A stretch of 64,000 nucleotides of DNA, from positions 248,001-312,000 of the forward strand of contig JAUIEV010000001.1 in the NCBI GenBank assembly GCA_030429605.1, written 5' to 3'. The DNA is from Chlamydiia bacterium. Its GTDB lineage: Bacteria > Chlamydiota > Chlamydiia > Chlamydiales > Simkaniaceae. Each line of letters begins with the position of its first letter. The stretch's first letter is position 1. This document shows positions 56,205-62,517 of the stretch, piece by piece. The position numbers were made by a program, and so were the translations under genes. A model generated the notes under the pieces. The model was not told the DNA's origin. It worked only from the letters and a program-made list of their open reading frames with translations, and searched no databases.

Positions 56205-57041
56205 ATGGTAGACCTTTTATCTATGCGGCGAATAGGTTGTACTGCAATTTTCGCAGCAACTTTTCTTTTTTCATCAGAGGACAATGATCTTTCGATCTTT
56301 AAGAAATCAAACTCTGAAATCACTCAAATAACTTTGTTTGGTGAACGGTGTTCTGGGACATATTTTTTTGAGAGGTTATTAAAAGAGAACCTGAAAAAGG
56401 TACACATGAGATCCTCATTTGGGTATAAGCATTACCCTGCATGGATTGGGTATCCAGGAAAGAAGAACGTGCAGCATGCCTTGAAAGGGGCTTCAAATAC
56501 ATTGTTTATATTTATTTTTCGAGACCCGTACGAATGGGTTCGTAGCTTTTCTGTACATCGTTGGGGCTTAGAAAATGCAGAAAGTGACTTTTACACTTTT
56601 TTGCGTTGTCCATCAGAACCGAAAAAAAGCCATGAATCATACTTCCGTCAAATGGATCCTGATACAGGAAGACCTTTTGACCATCCCATGGCCTTACGAA
56701 ATAAAAAAAACAAAAACTACCTCATGATGGCACGCTGTGTACAAAACTGTTACCTTGTTCGATATGAGGATCTCGCACGTGCTCCGGAGCGCGTTCTTCA
56801 AGATATTGCGTCTTTTTATGAAATAAAGCAAAAGCAGAAGTTTGTGCATGTCAATGAGCATTTGCAAGGAGGGATGCCCGTGACAAAAACGCGAATAAAG
56901 CCAACCCTGAACAGGGAAGATATTTCATTTATCAACGCAACGCTCGACTGGGAGATTGAATCGCTATTAGGATACAAAAAAAGAGAATTGACAGAGAGTA
57001 AGGATCCGCATATGGTGTCGTTCCAAACAAATAAGGATTGA
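56205..57041 (+). CDS. Exported sulfotransferase 2
   Basis: This is a 278-residue protein, not a close paralogue of sulfotransferase 1. TLFGERCSGTYFFERLLKEN (Gly46-Thr52) is the PAPS loop of the bacterial 'GERxSGTx' sulfotransferases. FIFRDPYEWVRSFSVHRWG has the Arg-Asp-Pro and Ser of the 3'-phosphate site. The N-terminus MRRIGCTAIFAATFLFSSED reads as a signal peptide. ATGs at 56205 and 56223 are both possible and neither has a strong ribosome site. The longer frame to 56007 would run through the divergent gene. It heads a plus-strand run of six genes. Confidence 0.85.
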   Translation: MVDLLSMRRIGCTAIFAATFLFSSEDNDLSIFKKSNSEITQITLFGERCSGTYFFERLLKENLKKVHMRSSFGYKHYPAWIGYPGKKNVQHALKGASNTLFIFIFRDPYEWVRSFSVHRWGLENAESDFYTFLRCPSEPKKSHESYFRQMDPDTGRPFDHPMALRNKKNKNYLMMARCVQNCYLVRYEDLARAPERVLQDIASFYEIKQKQKFVHVNEHLQGGMPVTKTRIKPTLNREDISFINATLDWEIESLLGYKKRELTESKDPHMVSFQTNKD

Positions 57042-57048
57042 AAGTAGA

Positions 57049-57894
57049 ATGAAGATTGTTGGAATACTGTGTATCACAAGCATGCTTTCTTTTTTTGCAA
57101 ATCCACAGGAAGTTATTAAAGAACTTGTCTTGGGAAATTACGCAAAAGAATCATCGTATAAAGCTCGTGAACTCTTTACACTGGAGGAGCACTTTTTTCA
57201 GCAGGTGAAAGAGGATGTGCTTCGCTTGCTACAAAATGAATCGTCTTCAAATGTTGCTCAAAAAAACCATGCAACATATTGGGCTGGCCCTGGTGGAAAA
57301 GCGATTCAATTTTCGCTGCTCAATTCCTCCGGACGGTTTGATGACTACTCTGTTGACCATATCAAATCCGTCAAAGGAAAAAAATTTCATCACGCAAAAA
57401 AATATCCGGCACTTGCAAAATTTATTCGGATGTTTCCTGATGCTATTAATTTCCGCGCGAATCTCTTTGGAGCAAATTCTGCACTCAATCAGCACAGAGA
57501 AGATATTACCATTCCACATAAAAAAAATAAGAATGCACTTCGAGTCCGTTTCCACCTTCCTATTCAAACGAATGATCAAGTCCAGATGTTTGTTGGGGGA
57601 AATTATTATCACTTTGAAGAAGGAAAGCTCTATTTTTTCCACAACGGATGTGTGCATGCAGCATTTAATAGGCACCCTACTGAAGATAGAGTACATCTTG
57701 TGTGGGATATGCTTCTCACAAAAGATACCTACGAAAGGATGTTTTCAGGGGAAAGTCCAGCCGAAGCGCTTTTTTCTTCAGGAAACATACCTGTCGAGCC
57801 AATTGGATATGGTGAGATTACAAGACACCCTTCAAAGCGAGGAAAAATCACACTTAAAGAAGCATTAGAGATCACTTTATGTACAAGGCAATAA
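57049..57894 (+). CDS. Aspartyl/asparaginyl beta-hydroxylase-like dioxygenase with signal peptide
   Basis: This is a 281-residue protein of the AspH-type double-stranded beta-helix family. The landmarks are LRVRFHLPIQTN (His169), FFHNGCVHAAFNR (His203) and EDRVHLVWD (Arg214 for 2-oxoglutarate). The two His fit the family's reduced iron site, which lacks the Asp. The leader MKIVGILCITSMLSFFANPQ looks like a signal peptide. Eukaryotic AspH works in the ER lumen on EGF-like domains, while bacterial relatives are mostly cytosolic. The gene lies seven bases after sulfotransferase 2 and overlaps the next by 16. Confidence 0.88.
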   Translation: MKIVGILCITSMLSFFANPQEVIKELVLGNYAKESSYKARELFTLEEHFFQQVKEDVLRLLQNESSSNVAQKNHATYWAGPGGKAIQFSLLNSSGRFDDYSVDHIKSVKGKKFHHAKKYPALAKFIRMFPDAINFRANLFGANSALNQHREDITIPHKKNKNALRVRFHLPIQTNDQVQMFVGGNYYHFEEGKLYFFHNGCVHAAFNRHPTEDRVHLVWDMLLTKDTYERMFSGESPAEALFSSGNIPVEPIGYGEITRHPSKRGKITLKEALEITLCTRQ

Positions 57895-58697
57895 ATACTC
57901 AAGAAAGGGATACGCAAAATACACCCAAAATAAAAAGAAACCTTCAGAGAGTGTTGTTATTTTTTCTATGTCTCTTTGGACTGTGTACATCAAAACCTAT
58001 CATGTGTGAAACAGTCTATGGACTCATGATTACTGGAAAAGATGCGTACCATGAAAAACTTGCTCGGAGGTCAATCGATTCTTTTTTAGCACAGACCTAT
58101 CGAGAGAAGCACCTCATCATTGTGAATGATGGTCCCTATTCATTTCACGATATAAAGAGTGATGACATTACAGAAATACGAGTTGAGAAAGGAAACACGT
58201 TAGGTGAGCTTCGCAATATTTCCCTTGATGCTGTTCCCGAAGGGTGTGTGTGGGTACAGTGGGATGATGATGACTGGCATCATCCGGAGGTTGTGCAAGC
58301 CCAATACGATAGACTCCTTGAAACAAAGGCAACGGCAGTTCTGCTCCATTCTCAGGTACAGTATTCGCAAAAAAAACATGCAGCATGGATGAATGCAGCA
58401 CGACATGGAATAATGGGCACAATTTTGTCGAGAAAAGTAAATGATGTGCGTTATCCCTCCCTAAAAAAATCGGAAGATGCACACTTCATTCACGAGATGC
58501 GTCAGAAATATAAAGTTGCGGTTCTTTGGAATCCTCCTGAATACTACCTCCGTTTTGTCCATGGGTATAATACGTGGGATGAGGGGCATTTTAAGCTAAA
58601 AACAAGATTAAGAAATACGTTCAGAATACCTAAAGAAGCAAAACAGTATCTCAAAGAAATCTTGTATACAAAGTACCAATTCTTTTTTCGCGAGTAA
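57879..58697 (+). CDS. Exported family 2 glycosyltransferase
   Basis: This is a 272-residue GT-A transferase. A positively charged N-terminus of ~24 residues is followed by the hydrophobic VLLFFLCLFGLCTS and a small-residue region ending IMC, a likely signal peptide. The fold follows at once: YGLMITGKDAYHEKLA, HLIIVNDGPYSF and the metal motif VQWDDDDWHHPE (Asp129-132). It could alternatively be a signal anchor holding the enzyme on the periplasmic side. The donor sugar is unknown. It is four bases ahead of the GT92-like gene. Confidence 0.85.
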   Translation: MYKAINTQERDTQNTPKIKRNLQRVLLFFLCLFGLCTSKPIMCETVYGLMITGKDAYHEKLARRSIDSFLAQTYREKHLIIVNDGPYSFHDIKSDDITEIRVEKGNTLGELRNISLDAVPEGCVWVQWDDDDWHHPEVVQAQYDRLLETKATAVLLHSQVQYSQKKHAAWMNAARHGIMGTILSRKVNDVRYPSLKKSEDAHFIHEMRQKYKVAVLWNPPEYYLRFVHGYNTWDEGHFKLKTRLRNTFRIPKEAKQYLKEILYTKYQFFFRE

Positions 58698-58700
58698 AAA

Positions 58701-59579
58701 ATGAAGTCCATTTTTCTTCTCTTTTTTTTGTTACCGCTTAAGCTTGTGGCAGCTTCTGTGGGAATTTGTGCAATTTTTCAAAATGAAGCACCGTATTTTC
58801 CGGAATGGATTGCGTTTCATGAGGAGATGGGTGTGACGCATTTTTACCTGTATAACAACTGTAGCACAGATGAATATAGTGAGGTTTTAGCTCCCTACAT
58901 AGAGGAAGGAGTGGTGACACTTATTGATTGGCCGTATTCCTATGAGCCGAGTGCCGGAGGGTTCTCTTGGTTAGAGATTCAGGCAGGTGCATACACAGAG
59001 TGTATTCATACGTTTGGAGACCGGCATGAATGGATTGCTTTTATTGATAGAGATGAATTTTTGTTTTGCCCCTCAGGAGAAAAACTGCCCACTTTTTTGG
59101 ATCGATTTAAAGACTATGCTGGTGTGTGCGTAAATTGGCTCTTTTTTGGGACGTCAAACATTTGGAGCTTGCCAGAAGATGCATTACTCACGGAACATCT
59201 CACATTACGAGCTCCACTGGATGAGCCACGAAATTATTCGTTTAAATCAATTGTGCAACCAAAATACGTCTGTTCAGCAAAAAATGCACATGAGTTTCGG
59301 TATCGATACAGAAAATACGCTGTGGATGCATCAATGCATAAAGTTGATACGATGCCTCCGCGAAGCGTGCACTTCGATTCGATTCGCATCCACCATTATT
59401 GGACTCGGACAGAGCAGCATTTTTACGAAAAAAAAATCGCAAGCCGAAGAAAACGGCGTGATACTGAGGGTGTTGAAGAACTCATTGAGCTATCAAAAAA
59501 ATATAACAGTGTTGAAGATACGACGATTCTCCCCTTTTTACCAAAAGTGAAAGAGCGGCTTTTTCAAAAAAAATATTAA
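58701..59579 (+). CDS. Exported GT92-like glycosyltransferase
   Basis: This is a 292-residue protein. After the signal peptide MKSIFLLFFLLPLKLVAA comes VGICAIFQNEAPYFPEWIAF, the conserved opening of GT92/GT2_4-like enzymes. FYLYNNCSTDEYSEVL and the metal motif AFIDRDEFLFCPSG (Asp116, Asp118) follow, with a late His-rich RIHHYWTRT. Eukaryotic GT92 members are Golgi galactosyltransferases acting on N-glycan fucose; many bacterial homologues are cytosolic. Donor and acceptor here are unknown. It is in the same plus-strand run as its neighbours. Confidence 0.88.
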   Translation: MKSIFLLFFLLPLKLVAASVGICAIFQNEAPYFPEWIAFHEEMGVTHFYLYNNCSTDEYSEVLAPYIEEGVVTLIDWPYSYEPSAGGFSWLEIQAGAYTECIHTFGDRHEWIAFIDRDEFLFCPSGEKLPTFLDRFKDYAGVCVNWLFFGTSNIWSLPEDALLTEHLTLRAPLDEPRNYSFKSIVQPKYVCSAKNAHEFRYRYRKYAVDASMHKVDTMPPRSVHFDSIRIHHYWTRTEQHFYEKKIASRRKRRDTEGVEELIELSKKYNSVEDTTILPFLPKVKERLFQKKY

Positions 59580-59612
59580 ATTGAGTTTTTTAGAAAATAT
59601 CGATAGCGTTGC

Positions 59613-60356
59613 ATGCAAAAAAAATGGATGAGTTGTATGTTACGTTTTCTTTGCGCAGTTTTCTTTGCTGCGTTTCTTTATGCAGAGCCAAATCTACACG
59701 TGTTTACCGTTGCAAATTCACTTGAGAGAAAAACAGCGGGCTTTTTGTTTGATTCTGCAGAGCATCTTGGAATAGACGTGCACGTTGCTGGGTTTAACCA
59801 GCCGTATTTTAGAAACGGAACGAAGCTTTTGCGAATGCAAGAGGCGCTGGAAGCTTTGCCGGAAAATGATGTTGTGCTTTTTGTCGATGCATTTGATGTC
59901 ATGCTTGTGCAACCGAAAGAAGAGATCCTCACTGCGTTTTATCGCCTGAAAAGTCCCATTGTTTTTGCAGGTGAAATGAATCTTTTTCCTTATAAAAAAC
60001 TGAAAAAAGCCTTTTCTCAAAACACTCCCTTTCCATACCTTAATTCAGGTGGCTATATAGGGTATGTATCTGCACTGAAAGCCTTTTTGAAAGATCTTCG
60101 CTTTACAGAGCACCGTGGTGATCAAGAGCAAATAATAAAATATCATGTTCGAAGAAAAAGGGTGACAATAGATACAAATGCGGAGATTTTTCTTTGTCTC
60201 ATAAGGCTTACTGAAAATGATATCGAGATCCATTCAGATGGAACCGTTTTTTCTAACAAAACGAGTACAAAGCCAGGTGTTATCCACGCCAACGGAGGAT
60301 CATTTCCTCTGTTGAATAGAATATATTCAACAATGTTTGGAGCACCCCTTTTGTAG
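59613..60356 (+). CDS. Exported PLOD-type glycosyltransferase
   Basis: This is a 247-residue protein. Its signal peptide is in residues ~1-24 (hydrophobic MLRFLCAVFFAAFLYA). The mature part follows the glycosyltransferase domain of procollagen lysyl hydroxylases (PLOD/LH3 and relatives). HVFTVANSLERKTAGFL opens the fold, and NDVVLFVDAFDVMLVQ holds the Asp92-x-x-Asp95 metal motif. IVFAGEMNLFPY and FPYLNSGGYIGY are also typical. LH3-type domains move galactose or glucose onto collagen hydroxylysine in the ER. No hydroxylase domain is fused here. The ATG at 59613 has no clear ribosome site. Confidence 0.87.
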   Translation: MQKKWMSCMLRFLCAVFFAAFLYAEPNLHVFTVANSLERKTAGFLFDSAEHLGIDVHVAGFNQPYFRNGTKLLRMQEALEALPENDVVLFVDAFDVMLVQPKEEILTAFYRLKSPIVFAGEMNLFPYKKLKKAFSQNTPFPYLNSGGYIGYVSALKAFLKDLRFTEHRGDQEQIIKYHVRRKRVTIDTNAEIFLCLIRLTENDIEIHSDGTVFSNKTSTKPGVIHANGGSFPLLNRIYSTMFGAPLL

Positions 60357-60365
60357 GATAAAGCA

Positions 60366-61400
60366 ATGAACAAATACATTTTTGTTTTCTTGTATGCATC
60401 TTCAGTCGTTTTTGGTGCGCTTCCAGTTGTAGAACAGACTCCGATAGCGACGATTCGAACGCCTGACTCGTATTTGGATGATATCCCTGAGACGTCATAT
60501 ATTCGTTTTGCGGGATCTCGTCCAAGGTATTCGACTTGTGGGGCCGTTTCGTGGGCATTTGGGACTCATATGCTTGTTGCTGTGAACATGCAGACGGACT
60601 CTATAGACACCTATCGTTTTGATGAAGACACATATGAGCTTTCACATGTAGAAAAGAAAACAAAGAGAGATGGGATTGCATTAAGCCGACCTGAAGGCCT
60701 TGCTCTGACAAAAAATCACAGGGTTTTTGCCATTCCTAATATGAAAAGTGGCATACTCCAGCTTTATCTTTCAAAGAAAGAAGAACTCATTTTTGGGCCT
60801 CCATCGACGTCAATTCAACTCTCAATGCTCCATGGCTGCAATTTTTCTCCAGATGATCGATTTGTATCTGTCACCTCTTTTGAAAGAGGGGGAGTCATCC
60901 ATACGTATAAGATTACTACCCAACAAAAACGTCTCTCAGCAACGAAAGTACATACGTTGTATAACCCCTACCCAGCTTTGAGACCTAAAAGTATTGCATT
61001 TTCCCCAAATGGGAAATACGCAGTTGTCGGGTATTGCAAACAGCTCTCAGATAAACCGCACGATGCAGAGGCTCTCCTCGCTGTTTTTCGATGCAATCAA
61101 AAAACAGGAAAGTTTGCAAAATTTCCTGTGTCAGAAACAAGAGGACTCCTTTCGACTGAAACGGTTCAGTTTCATCCAGATGGTCGTGCAGTCTATGCGG
61201 TGGATCAAGTCCTCGATAGGGTCACTGTGCATTCATTTAATCAGGCAACGGGACAACTCGGCGCGTGGCGTACAGCATTGCAAAATCCTGAGGCTTCACT
61301 TTCTCTTTGTCATGGCATTTCCATCGACTCATCAGGACGGTTTGCTGCAGTTGCAAATTATGGGAATGATTCCGTGAACATTTACAGAATCATTGAGTAA
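60366..61400 (+). CDS. Exported beta-propeller lactonase-like protein
   Basis: This is a 344-residue protein. The signal peptide is MNKYIFVFLYASSVVFGALP. The remainder reads as a seven-bladed propeller of the 6-phosphogluconolactonase/YbhE (lactonase) family, with repeats such as LHGCNFSPDDRFVSVTSFER, IAFSPNGKYAVVGYC, VQFHPDGRAVYAVD and GISIDSSGRFAAVANYGND. Cytosolic Pgl has no signal peptide, so an envelope or external role, such as binding or lactone hydrolysis, is more likely. It is the last gene of the exported-enzyme run and converges with hemB. Confidence 0.85.
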   Translation: MNKYIFVFLYASSVVFGALPVVEQTPIATIRTPDSYLDDIPETSYIRFAGSRPRYSTCGAVSWAFGTHMLVAVNMQTDSIDTYRFDEDTYELSHVEKKTKRDGIALSRPEGLALTKNHRVFAIPNMKSGILQLYLSKKEELIFGPPSTSIQLSMLHGCNFSPDDRFVSVTSFERGGVIHTYKITTQQKRLSATKVHTLYNPYPALRPKSIAFSPNGKYAVVGYCKQLSDKPHDAEALLAVFRCNQKTGKFAKFPVSETRGLLSTETVQFHPDGRAVYAVDQVLDRVTVHSFNQATGQLGAWRTALQNPEASLSLCHGISIDSSGRFAAVANYGNDSVNIYRIIE

Positions 61401-61416
61401 AGAGTGATGCGCTTTT

Positions 61417-62394
61417 TTAGAGCAGATCGTACGCATATGTGTAAATGAAATGTGCGCCGGCTCTTCGAATTGAAAGGAGGTGCTCATGAAATACAGCTCG
61501 AGCATCAAGAAGACCTTGCTGGTGTGCTGCCATGACCATCGCATACTCTCCGCTGACGTGATAGGCACCGACAGGTAGGTCAAGTGATTGAGAGAGGGTT
61601 TGTATAATATCGAGATATGAAAGGGCAGGTTTGACCATCAGGAGGTCAGCGCCTTCTCGCTCATCTTCACGACCCTCCCGAAGCGCCTCTTTTGCGTTGG
61701 CTGGGTTGAGCTGATACGTTTTTTTATCCCCGAAAGAGAGTTTTGTATTGAGTGCTGATCGAAATGGCCCATAGAGTGAAGAGGCGTATTTTGCAGCGTA
61801 TGAAAGTATTCCCACGTCAGAAAAGCCAGCGGCATCAAGCGCAAGGCGGATTGCTCTGACGCGACCATCCATCATATCAGACGGTGCAACAAAATCTGCC
61901 CCAGCCTCAGCTTGTGAGAGCGCTTGTCGTACCAATGCATCGACAGTGAGGTCATTTTCAATGGTCCCACGTTCTGAAACTATACCATCGTGACCGTGCG
62001 TTGTGTATGGATCAAGTGCGACATCAGAAAAAAGGCAGACATCAGGAAATTGCGCTTTAATAGTGCGGATCGCGGTTTGGATCAGGCCGTGTTCGTTCCA
62101 CGCTTCACACCCCACATCTGTTTTTTTCTCTGGATCGATAAGGGGAAAAAGGGCGATTTTATCGATGCCACGCTGACCAAGGCGGTCTATTTCAAAAAGT
62201 ATGCTTGAGAGAGTCCAGCGGGAAATGCCGGGCAGTGCTTCAATCGGCCCCACAAATGCGTCCACATCAGTCAGGAAAAGGGGAGCTATGAGTGCTGAGC
62301 GAGGGAGCGTTGTTTCTTCGATGAGGGTCCTCGTTGCAGGACTTTTTCTCAGGCGGCGAAGGCGAGTAAAGTGAGGTAATTCTGTTGTAAACAT
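61417..62394 (-). CDS. hemB: Delta-aminolevulinic acid dehydratase, Mg-type site
   Basis: This enzyme condenses two 5-aminolevulinate molecules into porphobilinogen in haem synthesis (325 residues). FVAPSDMMDGRVRAIR and LMVKPALSYLDII contain the two active-site Lys regions. The metal loop reads SDVALDPYTTHGHDG with Asp instead of the Cys trio of zinc enzymes, so it is the magnesium or metal-independent type. The 5' ATG at 62394 lies 123 bases from the ThyX-like gene, as in the thyX-hemB pair I recall at CT632/CT633. Confidence 0.96.
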   Translation of the reverse strand: MFTTELPHFTRLRRLRKSPATRTLIEETTLPRSALIAPLFLTDVDAFVGPIEALPGISRWTLSSILFEIDRLGQRGIDKIALFPLIDPEKKTDVGCEAWNEHGLIQTAIRTIKAQFPDVCLFSDVALDPYTTHGHDGIVSERGTIENDLTVDALVRQALSQAEAGADFVAPSDMMDGRVRAIRLALDAAGFSDVGILSYAAKYASSLYGPFRSALNTKLSFGDKKTYQLNPANAKEALREGREDEREGADLLMVKPALSYLDIIQTLSQSLDLPVGAYHVSGEYAMVMAAHQQGLLDARAVFHEHLLSIRRAGAHFIYTYAYDLL

Positions 62395-62517
62395 AGTTCC
62401 CTTTTTTCAAAACAGAATATGGAACACTCCTTTTTTGGTCTAAAAGTTTTACAGAAGGATGTTCGAAAAAGTGGAAAAGGAGTAAGCTGGACATTTGTTA
62501 CGATTTCAGAGGCACGT

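Larger units (their letters stand above)
35118..61400. other. Accessory surface-glycan and secreted-enzyme island
   Basis: This stretch lies between nqrA and hemB, genes that I recall as neighbours in C. trachomatis (CT634/CT633). It contains polysaccharide biosynthesis and export genes (35118-52338), a YjbH-like protein (52475-54619), and eight signal-peptide-bearing sugar- or protein-modifying enzymes (54616-61400). No integrase, tRNA or flanking repeat was found at its edges. Confidence 0.6.

Noticed and set aside
57215-57868. 217-codon plus-strand frame overlapping the AspH-like gene
   Set aside because: It is the +1 frame of a gene with clear catalytic residues; the product is a Lys/Ile/Phe-rich shadow without motifs.
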